The notes under the pieces were generated by a model. It had not been told where the DNA came from. It was given only the letters and a program-made list of their open reading frames with translations, and searched no databases. From Bacteroidales bacterium UBA5072 (lineage in GTDB: Bacteria; Bacteroidota; Bacteroidia; Bacteroidales; UBA10428), in the NCBI GenBank assembly GCA_002415855.1, contig DIAS01000165.1, positions 1 through 17,767 of the forward strand: DNA of 17,767 nt, written 5' to 3'. Made by a program: the position numbers and the translations under genes. Shown piece by piece: positions 7,640-15,212 of the stretch; within the stretch, counting starts at the first letter, position 1; each line of letters starts with the position of its first letter.

Positions 7640-8653
7640 ATGGAAAACAATTGTGTAGTCACTGTACAGGATTTTAAAATGGATAAGGCAGCACGCTGGT
7701 GCCCCGGATGTGGCGGTCACGCCGTACTTGCTGCTATTCAGCGCGCTTTACCGGAAACCGGAATTGACAAGGAGAAAGTTGTATTCGTTTCGGGAATAGG
7801 ATGCTCATCACGTTTCCCATATTACATCAATACATACGGTTTTCATGGCCTTCACGGGAGGGGACCTGCTATTGCGTCAGGGATCAAACTTGCCAATCCC
7901 GATCTCAGTGTATGGCTTGTTACCGGCGATGGCGATTCCATGGCTATTGGAGGCAATCATTTCATCCATCTCCTGCGCAGAAACCTGGATATTAAGATCC
8001 TGCTTTTTAACAACAAAATCTATGGACTGACCAAGGGACAGTATTCTCCTACAACCCCAAAGGGCAGTGTTACCAAGTCATCACCCGATGGTACCATTGA
8101 GGATCCGTTTCTTCCGGGTGAACTTGCCATGGGCGCACAAGGTAATTTCTTCGCCCGTGTGGTGGACAATGATCTCGAAATGATGAAGGAAGTTTTCATG
8201 CAGGCAGCCAGACATAAGGGAACGGCTTTGATAGAGGTTCTGCAGAATTGCGTTATTTTCAACGATGACATTCATGCCGAAATCACCAGCAAGGAACTCA
8301 GGGATGAGCACCAGCTCTACCTGAAACACGGTGAACCCATGCGCTTTGGCAAGAACAAGGAATTCGGACTGATCCAGGACGGTACCCGTTTTAAAGTGGT
8401 AAAGGTTGGAGAAAACGGCGTACGCCCCGAAGATATCCTGGTTCATAATGCCCTGGACCACGATGATACCAAAGATTATATGCTGGTGAGGATGAGCCTT
8501 CCAAATTACCCGATTGCCATGGGTGTAATAAGGTCTTGTGAATCAGGTGTGTATGAAGACCTCATGTACAAACAATTCAGCATATCCAAGGCAAAATCCA
8601 GGATCAAAACAGTGGATGACCTGCTGACAAGCGGAAATACGTTTTCGATTTGA
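7640..8653 (+). CDS. korB: 2-oxoacid:ferredoxin oxidoreductase, beta subunit
   Basis: This 337-residue protein is the thiamine-diphosphate-binding partner of KorA. The TPP motif is complete: GDGDS at 96-100, ending with the paired Asn124-Asn125. WCPGCG (Cys21, Cys24) together with Cys55 (GIGCSSR) and Cys204 (LQNCVIFND) match the four ligands of the single [4Fe-4S] cluster in this subunit type. No extra ferredoxin-like domain is present, so an external ferredoxin must accept electrons. The spacing of 5 bases from korA indicates co-transcription and probably coupled translation. A hairpin-like repeat (8661-8691) follows the stop, and the next gene appears to have its own promoter. Length and motif positions are normal for the family. 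Confidence 0.95.
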   Translation: MENNCVVTVQDFKMDKAARWCPGCGGHAVLAAIQRALPETGIDKEKVVFVSGIGCSSRFPYYINTYGFHGLHGRGPAIASGIKLANPDLSVWLVTGDGDSMAIGGNHFIHLLRRNLDIKILLFNNKIYGLTKGQYSPTTPKGSVTKSSPDGTIEDPFLPGELAMGAQGNFFARVVDNDLEMMKEVFMQAARHKGTALIEVLQNCVIFNDDIHAEITSKELRDEHQLYLKHGEPMRFGKNKEFGLIQDGTRFKVVKVGENGVRPEDILVHNALDHDDTKDYMLVRMSLPNYPIAMGVIRSCESGVYEDLMYKQFSISKAKSRIKTVDDLLTSGNTFSI

Positions 8654-8660
8654 TAAAACC

Positions 8661-8691
8661 GGCGCGTCTTGCTGAGCGTAGTCGACGCCCC
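8661..8691. repeat. Imperfect palindrome after korB, REP-like
   Basis: GGCGCGTC (8661-8668) can pair with GACGCCCC (8684-8691) with one C-C mismatch, around a loop containing CTGAGCGTAGTC. The core resembles the CTGAGCGTAGTCGAAG palindromic repeat that I recall being dispersed between genes in many Bacteroidota genomes. No T-run follows, so it is not a classical terminator, though it could stabilise or end the korAB message. Only one copy is in the window. Confidence 0.45.
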
Positions 8692-8719
8692 TATGAAATA
8701 AACAACATGTGTTTCCGCA

Positions 8720-8750
8720 TTTGAGTATTGGAGATTATTGGCTAAATTTC
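8720..8750 (+). promoter_or_regulatory. Bacteroidota-type promoter for the receiver/ATP-grasp gene
   Basis: TTTG at 8720-8723, a 19-base spacer, and TAAATTTC at 8743-8750. This fits the TTTG-N19-TAnnTTTG promoter layout with one mismatch. The expected transcript start near 8756 leaves a leader of under 20 bases before the ATG at 8773. It implies that the 992-residue gene can be expressed apart from korAB. Confidence 0.5.
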
Positions 8751-8772
8751 ATGGGTAAAACTTCATGAAGAC

Positions 8773-11751
8773 ATGGCCAAAAAAGTTGAAGAAAGTCACA
8801 TAGAGACCTATTATTTCTCCGATACTTCCTTTAATCTCCTTATGCAGAACCGTATCCGCAAGGTCCTGGTTATCTGCAGCAGTTATGACTTCTTCATGCT
8901 GGAAGAAGACGGACGGATCGATGAACAGATCTTCAACGAGTATGTATCCCTGAATCTAAGGTATCCCCCGGTATTCATCCATGCCGATTCTGCAAAAAAG
9001 GCTATGACGATCCTGGAAAATGACCGGATCGACCTAATCATTGAAATGCTCAGCATCGGTGACGTTGATACCTTTGCCCTGGCCAGGCAGCTGAAGGAAA
9101 AACATCCGCAAATACCCATCGTAGTACTCACACATTTTTCCCGTGAGGTATCGCTGAAACTCGAAAATGAGGATCTCAGCGCCATCGACTTTGTGTTTTG
9201 CTGGCTGGGTAACAGTGATCTGTTGCTGGCTATCATCAAGCTGATTGAAGACAGAATGAATGCCTATTTCGACATTCAGGAGGTTGGCGTCCAGGCGATC
9301 CTGCTGATCGAAGATTCCGTCAGGTACATATCGGCATTTCTGCCGGTGCTCTACAAGGTGATTTTCGAGCAGTCGATGGAATTCATGAAGGAAGCGCTGA
9401 ATGAACATCAGAAAATGCTCAGGCGCCGGGGTCGTCCAAAGATACTGCTGGCCCAGAACTATGAAGATGCATTGGAGATCTATAACAAGTACAGGCACAA
9501 TATCATGGGAATAATTTCCGATGTCAGTTTCAAAAGGACATCGAACCGGAAAGATCCCAAGATACTTGGCGGTATTGAGCTTTGCCGCCTGGTGAAGTCT
9601 GAAGACAGAAATGTCCCTTTTCTCCTGCAGTCTTCTGATCTGGCAAATGAACAGTACGCCCGTGAATTTAATACAGGCTTTTTGCACAAGTACTCCAAAA
9701 ACCTGTCCAATGACCTCAAGGACTATATCATCAAGAACTTCGGTTTTGGAGAGTTTGTCTTCCGGCATCCCGGTACCCTCGAAGAGTATTGTGTTGCAGC
9801 TAACCTGCGCGATCTGCAGCAGCTAATCCTTACTGTCCCCGATGAGATCCTCATTTACCATACCCAGCGTGATGATATATCCAAATGGCTGAATGCCCGT
9901 GCACTCTTCCCTATCGCGCAGATTTTCAAGCCTGCCAAGCTCGAGGACTTTAAATCGCTTGATGACGTCAGAAAATATATCTACAAAGCCATCTCAACTT
10001 TCAGGACCAGCAAAGCCAAGGGTATAATAGCCGAATTCGACAGGCATTTGTACGATGAGTACGTTGGTTTTTCACGGATCGGAGAAGGATCCATTGGTGG
10101 GAAAGCCCGGGGGCTGGCATTTTTCAATAGCTTCCTGAACAACAATCAGTTCTTCAACAAATTTCGCAATGCCAAGATTTCCATACCCCACACTGTGGTG
10201 CTCAGCACGGAGGTTTTTGATGAGTTCATGCAGGAAAATGATCTTTACCAGCTGGCTGTCTCAGGCATGTCGGATGAGGAGATTCTGAAAGCCTTTGTTA
10301 ATGCGCGCCTGCCTGAACATATTTACCAGGACCTCGGAACAATTATACTGCAGGCCTGCAATCCCATTGCAGTGCGCTCTTCAAGCAAGCTTGAAGATTC
10401 GTATTACCAACCATTCGCGGGAATTTACAACACTTACATGATACCGGTTGTGCCGGTGAAGGCACTTGCCATCCGCATGCTTGAAACTGCCATCAAATGC
10501 GTTTATGCCTCTGTCTTCTTCAGGGCCAGCAAAGCATATGCCCTGGCCACGTCCAATCTCATCGACGAAGAGAAAATGGGGATCATCATCCAGGAAGTTT
10601 GCGGAAGGCAATATGGTGATCGCTTCTATCCTGTCATTTCAGGTGTGGCACGTTCCATCAATTTCTACCCGATAAGTCCCGAAAAGGCCCATGACGGAAT
10701 AGCCACCATTGCTTTCGGTCTGGGAAAGCTGATCGCGGAAGGTGGTGTCGGACTTCGTTTTTCGCCCAGGTATCCGAAAAAGATCATGCAGCTGTCGAAT
10801 CCTGATCTGGCGGTTAAATCAACCCAAAAGTACTTCTATGCACTGGATATGAATCCTGATAAATTTGTTCCTTCACCAGATGACAAGGTGAATCTGATCA
10901 AACTGGGTATCCAGGATGCGGTTACCGATAATACCCTTGACCTGGTTGCCTCAGTTTACGATCACGAGAATAACCTCATCCGGGATGGTTTTGATTATCC
11001 GGGCAAGAAGATCATAACCTTTTCCAATATACTTGCACATGGGAACTTTCCCCTGGCAGAAATTCTGGAGAACCTGCTGCATCTGGGACAACAGGCTATG
11101 AATAACCCGGTGGAGATTGAATTTGCCGTAGATTCGGACAGTACCGGAAAAGAAATTCAAAGCTTTAATCTACTGCAGATCCGTCCCATAGTGGTTAACG
11201 AACAAAGCATCAATTCCAGGGTTGAGAAAATTGATCCGGAGAATGTCCTTATTTATTCTGAAAAGGCACTTGGAAATGGCATTTACAGTAACATTTGTGA
11301 TGTTGTATATGTAAAACCCGAAACTTTTAAACCAGCCGAAAGTATCAGGATTGCTCAGGAATTGGAAAAGATCAATGAACAGTTCGTAAAGGAACAGTGT
11401 GCCTACATCCTGGTCGGACCGGGGCGTTGGGGTTCCAGTGACCCTTGGCTCGGCATCCCCATCAAATGGGCGCACATATCGGCTGCCAGAGTTATTGTGG
11501 AATCAGGTCTTGAGCATTTCAGGGTTGATCCCAGCCAGGGGACGCACTTTTTTCACAACCTCACCACATTTGGAGTGGGTTACCTTACTGTGAACGCTTT
11601 TATGCATGACGGAATTTTCAACGTGGATTTTCTGAACCAGCTGCCTGCTGCACATGAAACCTCATTCCTGAGGCATATCCGTTTTGAACGGCCCATGAAA
11701 ATTGAAATTGACGGTAAGACCAACAGGGCAGTTGTCTACAAGCCTCAATGA
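8773..11751 (+). CDS. Receiver-domain / PEP synthase ATP-binding-domain hybrid, function unknown
   Basis: This 992-residue protein would often be labelled PEP synthase or PEP/pyruvate-binding protein. Residues 28-160 look like a receiver domain that has lost its phospho-Asp (IDLIIEMLS where an Asp is expected). Residues 173-325 look like a second receiver with a usable pocket: Glu180/Asp181, Asp250 (GIISDVSF), Ser287/288 and Lys306, interrupted by a basic helical insertion at about 197-222. Residues 430-810 match the PPDK/PEP-synthase N-terminal ATP-binding fold: GGKARGL (Lys444), IPHTVVLSTE, AVRSSSKLED (Arg535), EIEFAVD (Glu783), LLQIRP (Arg804). The phosphohistidine swivel domain and the PEP-binding barrel are both absent. 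Residues 820-992 form another domain with GPGRWGSSDPWLGIP (882-896). It follows korAB by 119 bases with its own promoter and overlaps usp by 7 bases. True PEP synthase activity is unlikely; ATP-dependent phosphotransfer under signal control is a guess. Confidence 0.9.
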   Translation: MAKKVEESHIETYYFSDTSFNLLMQNRIRKVLVICSSYDFFMLEEDGRIDEQIFNEYVSLNLRYPPVFIHADSAKKAMTILENDRIDLIIEMLSIGDVDTFALARQLKEKHPQIPIVVLTHFSREVSLKLENEDLSAIDFVFCWLGNSDLLLAIIKLIEDRMNAYFDIQEVGVQAILLIEDSVRYISAFLPVLYKVIFEQSMEFMKEALNEHQKMLRRRGRPKILLAQNYEDALEIYNKYRHNIMGIISDVSFKRTSNRKDPKILGGIELCRLVKSEDRNVPFLLQSSDLANEQYAREFNTGFLHKYSKNLSNDLKDYIIKNFGFGEFVFRHPGTLEEYCVAANLRDLQQLILTVPDEILIYHTQRDDISKWLNARALFPIAQIFKPAKLEDFKSLDDVRKYIYKAISTFRTSKAKGIIAEFDRHLYDEYVGFSRIGEGSIGGKARGLAFFNSFLNNNQFFNKFRNAKISIPHTVVLSTEVFDEFMQENDLYQLAVSGMSDEEILKAFVNARLPEHIYQDLGTIILQACNPIAVRSSSKLEDSYYQPFAGIYNTYMIPVVPVKALAIRMLETAIKCVYASVFFRASKAYALATSNLIDEEKMGIIIQEVCGRQYGDRFYPVISGVARSINFYPISPEKAHDGIATIAFGLGKLIAEGGVGLRFSPRYPKKIMQLSNPDLAVKSTQKYFYALDMNPDKFVPSPDDKVNLIKLGIQDAVTDNTLDLVASVYDHENNLIRDGFDYPGKKIITFSNILAHGNFPLAEILENLLHLGQQAMNNPVEIEFAVDSDSTGKEIQSFNLLQIRPIVVNEQSINSRVEKIDPENVLIYSEKALGNGIYSNICDVVYVKPETFKPAESIRIAQELEKINEQFVKEQCAYILVGPGRWGSSDPWLGIPIKWAHISAARVIVESGLEHFRVDPSQGTHFFHNLTTFGVGYLTVNAFMHDGIFNVDFLNQLPAAHETSFLRHIRFERPMKIEIDGKTNRAVVYKPQ

Positions 11752-12662
11752 AATACCAGCAGCGGTATGCTTGTGTGATAAAACAATTTTTTGGTGATGT
11801 TGGGTTTGAAGAGCCTGTCGACGATGCTCTGCCGATGTGCCGTCAGTGACAGGATGTTGATGTTTTTTTCACGGATCAGCTGATCCAGATCATCCAGAAG
11901 GTTCCTCTGGCTTATAAAACTATATTTTACCTGCGTCTTTCCGTAAGATGTTCTGAAATACTCCATCAGGCCTTCCATTCTGACTTTATCCCATGACAAC
12001 GGATCATCGCCGATGTGTACACAATGAATATCAAGGTCGAGCTGATCGGTAAGTATCATCAGGCTTTTGAGCGTAAGAAAATCTGATTCATCAAAATCGG
12101 TGACATACAGTAAATTCTTGACATTTTTCTCCCCTACAAAAGTGTATTTTTCCGGAATGGCCAGAATCGGGTATACAATCCGGTTGATGACCGAAGCTGT
12201 TACACTTCCCATGATTGAACTTACCCCGGTCCCCTTTCCCCTGGTACCCATTATCACGATATCAGGCATATAACTTTCACTGAACCGGATGATCTCATCC
12301 TCAGGAACCCCGGGTACAATGTCAAAGCTGAACCTGACCTGGGGCAGACAACTATCCTTCATATAGTCCTTCATGCCCTGTATGAAGGTTTCAATGGTTT
12401 CCTTCTCACTTTCCTCGAGGTTGGTTGTAACCTCCTCCCTAAGCTGTGATTGGGTTTGCACTGCCCCGGCCAGTTCAATGAGGTCGAAAGCAGGTGAATA
12501 ATACGTATGGAAGAGCTTAATCTCGGCTCCGAGCTTGCAGGCAATTTTAACAGCAAACCGACAGGCAAATTTTGAACATTCGGAATAGTCGACCGGGACA
12601 AGGATCCTTCGGATCTTTTGGTCCACTGCAGAAACACTGGAAAAAGAGCCTGTAGCATTCAT
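11745..12662 (-). CDS. Tandem universal stress protein (two UspA domains)
   Basis: This 305-residue cytosolic protein has two UspA-like halves. The first (about 18-170) begins RRILVPVDYSECS and has a full ATP-binding motif G-x2-G-x9-G-S at Gly139, Gly142, Gly152, Ser153. The second (about 182-305) starts NLLYVTDFDES and ends SIPLLVF but lacks the glycine motif (TAHRQSIVDRLFKP in its place), so it probably does not bind nucleotide. Proteins of this type act in stress and starvation responses through ATP-dependent oligomer changes; specific targets are unknown. The gene is divergent from crtI across 126 bases and its last 7 bases overlap the end of the receiver/ATP-grasp gene on the other strand. 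Divergence from a carotenoid-type operon suggests shared stress control, which is inference. Confidence 0.93.
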   Translation of the reverse strand: MNATGSFSSVSAVDQKIRRILVPVDYSECSKFACRFAVKIACKLGAEIKLFHTYYSPAFDLIELAGAVQTQSQLREEVTTNLEESEKETIETFIQGMKDYMKDSCLPQVRFSFDIVPGVPEDEIIRFSESYMPDIVIMGTRGKGTGVSSIMGSVTASVINRIVYPILAIPEKYTFVGEKNVKNLLYVTDFDESDFLTLKSLMILTDQLDLDIHCVHIGDDPLSWDKVRMEGLMEYFRTSYGKTQVKYSFISQRNLLDDLDQLIREKNINILSLTAHRQSIVDRLFKPNITKKLFYHTSIPLLVFH

Positions 12663-12701
12663 GATGCAACGTTTTAAATGGTGAAAAGCTAGTACAATTT
12701 A

Positions 12702-12713
12702 CAAAAAAATATA
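12702..12713 (-). promoter_or_regulatory. Candidate promoter element for usp
   Basis: Read on the minus strand: TATATTTTTTTG, preceded by AT, 39 bases before the usp ATG. It mirrors the outward-facing element of the divergent crt operon at 12744-12755 (ATTATAT is shared by both). No TTTG at the usual -33 distance was found. The intergenic stretch 12663-12788 otherwise holds short palindromes (ATCATGAT at 12727-12734) but no gene. Confidence 0.35.
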
Positions 12714-12743
12714 ATCTTCTCCATGCATCATGATTTAATAAAT

Positions 12744-12755
12744 TATATACTTTCG
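12744..12755 (+). promoter_or_regulatory. Candidate promoter element for crtI-crtB
   Basis: TATATACTTTCG, a near match to the Bacteroidota -7 element, ends 33 bases before the crtI ATG at 12789. The longer open frame starting at 12723 would begin upstream of this element, so if the element is real the ATG at 12789 is the true start. The -33 box is not recognisable. Confidence 0.38.
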
Positions 12756-12788
12756 GTCCTGAAACCCTTTCATCACTATTTTCCACAT

Positions 12789-14282
12789 ATGGACACTGGC
12801 AAATCCGCAGTTATAATCGGAGCAGGCATTGGTGGGATCACCACCGCCATCTTTCTCGCCAAAGAAGGCTACAAAGTCAGCGTGTATGAAAAAAATTCCG
12901 GACCCGGAGGTCGTTGCGGACAGATTGTACGCGACGGACACCGGTTTGACCTGGGAGCAACCATTTACCTGATGCCTGAGATTTACCGGGAAGTATTTCA
13001 ATCACTAGGCATCACACCCGAAGAAAGTTTCGAATCGGTACCCCTGGAAACACTATACAGGGTATATTATGAGGATGGCACCCAGATTGCCTTCACCACA
13101 AACAAAGACAAACTGCGCGAACAACTTGAAAGCATTGAAAAAGGCAGCTTTGAAAAATCGCAGATTATGCAGCAGGAAGGTTATAAGCTCTTTCAGCTTG
13201 CTATAAATAAACTTATCGGACGTAACTTTTATACCCTGTTCGATTTCGTCACCCTGAAGAATGCCCTGCTGCTGCTGAAGCTTAAAACTTATATACGCCA
13301 CGTTACCTATATCAGAAAGTTCTTCAGGAATGAAAATCTGCGAACTACATTTACATTTCAGAATATATACGTTGGCCAGGACCCCTTCAGGGCCCCTGCT
13401 CTTTTTTCGATGATACCTGCAGCTGAACTTACCGAAGGATCCCTGTTCCCGATTGGAGGCATGTTCAGCATTACCCGGAAGCTTTTATCTGTGGCTGAAG
13501 GACTGGGTGTCCGATTTATCTATAATGAACCGGTCATACAAATTAAAATTGAGGACCGCCGTGCATCCGGTATCATTTTACAAAACGGCAGCACAATTAG
13601 GGCATCAGTTGTTGTTGCCAACGCTGATCTTCCTTATGTATACAGGGAATTATTGCCGGATAAGGCCGTCTCCGGAAGAATTGACAGGATGAGGTACACA
13701 TGCTCAGCCATAGTACTGCACTGGGGTTTGGATAAAAGATACCCGGAACTGGGTCACCACAGCGTTTTCCTCTCCAAGGACTATCGTGCCAACCTCAAAA
13801 GGATATTCCGGGAACAATCCCTTTCCGACAGTCCCAGTTTTTATATCCATGCTCCGGTCAGATCCGATCCATCAGCTGCCCCTGACGGATATGATACCAT
13901 GTCAGTGATCATACCCTCGGGACATCTTCGGGAGGACCAGGAACAGAACTGGAATGATCTGAAAAACAAAGCCAGGGCATTTATCCTCGAAAGGCTCAAA
14001 AAACAGGGTCTGACAGATTTGGAAGAACATATCAGGTTCGAAATCTGCTACCTGCCACAGACCTGGAAAAGCATTTACAACCTGTCGAGGGGTGCCACCT
14101 TCGGAAGCCTGGGACACAACATCTTTCAAATGGGATATTTCAGACCCCATAACAAACACAGAAGGTACAGGAACTTGTATTTTACCGGAGGAAGTACCCA
14201 CCCCGGGAATGGCATACCCCTGGTTTTGTTTTCAGCCAGGCTCACTTCCGAACGAATCATCAAAGACAACCAGCATGAATAA
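12789..14282 (+). CDS. crtI: Phytoene desaturase-type FAD oxidoreductase (CrtI family)
   Basis: This 497-residue protein opens with a dinucleotide-binding fold: AVIIGAGIGGITTA with GAGIGG at 11-16 and the ribose-binding Glu34, then PGGRCG at 39-44. The C-terminal CrtI signature is clear: FRPHNKHRRYRNLYFTGGST followed by HPGNGIP at 471-477. CrtI enzymes use FAD to introduce several double bonds into phytoene or a C30 analogue, at the membrane surface. The start at 12789 is preferred over the in-frame ATG at 12723 because MDTGKSAVIIGAG puts the FAD motif where the family has it. The last 8 bases overlap the start of the downstream prenyl synthase, so translation is coupled. No cyclase, hydroxylase or ketolase lies nearby, so the final product is unknown; an amine-oxidase-type saturase of the same superfamily is a less likely reading. 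Confidence 0.9.
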   Translation: MDTGKSAVIIGAGIGGITTAIFLAKEGYKVSVYEKNSGPGGRCGQIVRDGHRFDLGATIYLMPEIYREVFQSLGITPEESFESVPLETLYRVYYEDGTQIAFTTNKDKLREQLESIEKGSFEKSQIMQQEGYKLFQLAINKLIGRNFYTLFDFVTLKNALLLLKLKTYIRHVTYIRKFFRNENLRTTFTFQNIYVGQDPFRAPALFSMIPAAELTEGSLFPIGGMFSITRKLLSVAEGLGVRFIYNEPVIQIKIEDRRASGIILQNGSTIRASVVVANADLPYVYRELLPDKAVSGRIDRMRYTCSAIVLHWGLDKRYPELGHHSVFLSKDYRANLKRIFREQSLSDSPSFYIHAPVRSDPSAAPDGYDTMSVIIPSGHLREDQEQNWNDLKNKARAFILERLKKQGLTDLEEHIRFEICYLPQTWKSIYNLSRGATFGSLGHNIFQMGYFRPHNKHRRYRNLYFTGGSTHPGNGIPLVLFSARLTSERIIKDNQHE

Positions 14283-15201
14283 GCTATACTTAAACCTGTT
14301 CAATAAAATTGATTTTGACAAAATCATTGATCATCCCAATATCCTCATTGCAGCGGCTTTCTGGGAGGAAGATCGTTACCGTGCAGCCAGAACCTGTTAC
14401 AAATACATGCGTGCCATTGATGACCTGATCGACTGTCACAAATCGGTACATGCCGGTATTGGGGAAAATGAAAGGAAGGAATTCACGGATAAGGTGCATA
14501 CCTGGATTTCCATGGCCAGGGAATCTTCCCTGGATAACCAGGATGACCATGAATTGCTGAATACAATCAGAAGGTTTCATATCCCCTTATGGCCGCTTGA
14601 AGCATTTGCAAAATCGATGATCTTCGACATTGATCATACAGGATTCCGGACGGTGAATGAATTTCTGGTTTACTCACAGGGTGCATCGGTAGCCCCGGCA
14701 TCCATTTTTGTCCACCTGAACGGACTCACCAGGGAAGGGAATGAATACACCCCGCCGGCCTTTGATGTCAGGGCTGCAGCTACTCCCTGTGCTGTTTTTA
14801 GTTATCTGGTGCATATCATCAGGGATTTTCAAAAAGACCAGCTCAACAACCTGAATTACTTTGCCGATGACGTCATTGCTAAAAACGGGCTCACAAAAGA
14901 AGCCCTGAGGGGCATCGCTGAAGGTGGTCACATACCTGCCGGGTTTCGCCACATGATCCGGGAGTATTACGATCTGGCCGATCAATACCGGGAGACCACC
15001 TACCGTGTCATTGAACGGATATTCCCATTTCATGACCCCAGGTACAGATTGAGCCTGCAGATCATCTTCAACCTTTATATGATGGTGTTTGAGCGAATTG
15101 ATATTGAGAACGGGACGTTCACCAGCAAGGAATTAAACCCTACACCGCAAGAAATCAAGGAAAGGGTTTATACAACCATTGAGAATTTCCGCGAAGACTG
15201 A
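14275..15201 (+). CDS. crtB: Squalene/phytoene synthase family protein (CrtB-like, divergent)
   Basis: This 308-residue protein joins two prenyl diphosphates head to head, the step before CrtI. Both metal-binding Asp motifs are present: DDLID at 49-53 in YMRAIDDLID, and DFQKD at 184-188. Around the second motif the usual Q-x2-N-x2-R-D reads Tyr177, His180, Arg183, Asp184, and the usual R-x-[FY]-x-P that follows is LNYFA, so several substrate-contact positions differ from textbook CrtB. The middle segment YSQGASVAPASIF (133-145) replaces the common YC-x2-VAG-x-VG. This suggests a distinct subfamily; substrate could be geranylgeranyl or farnesyl diphosphate. The ATG at 14275 lies inside the last codons of crtI (ATGAATAA overlap). 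The frame is open further upstream within crtI but shows no similarity there. It ends 11 bases from the convergent lipoprotein gene. Confidence 0.86.
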   Translation: MNKLYLNLFNKIDFDKIIDHPNILIAAAFWEEDRYRAARTCYKYMRAIDDLIDCHKSVHAGIGENERKEFTDKVHTWISMARESSLDNQDDHELLNTIRRFHIPLWPLEAFAKSMIFDIDHTGFRTVNEFLVYSQGASVAPASIFVHLNGLTREGNEYTPPAFDVRAAATPCAVFSYLVHIIRDFQKDQLNNLNYFADDVIAKNGLTKEALRGIAEGGHIPAGFRHMIREYYDLADQYRETTYRVIERIFPFHDPRYRLSLQIIFNLYMMVFERIDIENGTFTSKELNPTPQEIKERVYTTIENFRED

Positions 15202-15212
15202 CAGGCGATCTC

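Noticed and set aside
9034..9768. Long 244-residue minus-strand frame
   Set aside because: It lies wholly within the strongly supported receiver/ATP-grasp gene, has no family features, and mirrors the plus-strand codons.
12723..12788. Longer crtI N-terminus
   Set aside because: It would push the FAD motif 22 residues inward and include the candidate promoter; the ATG at 12789 fits the family.
14092..14274. Longer crtB N-terminus inside crtI
   Set aside because: These 61 residues are out-of-frame reading of conserved crtI sequence, with no similarity to prenyl synthases.
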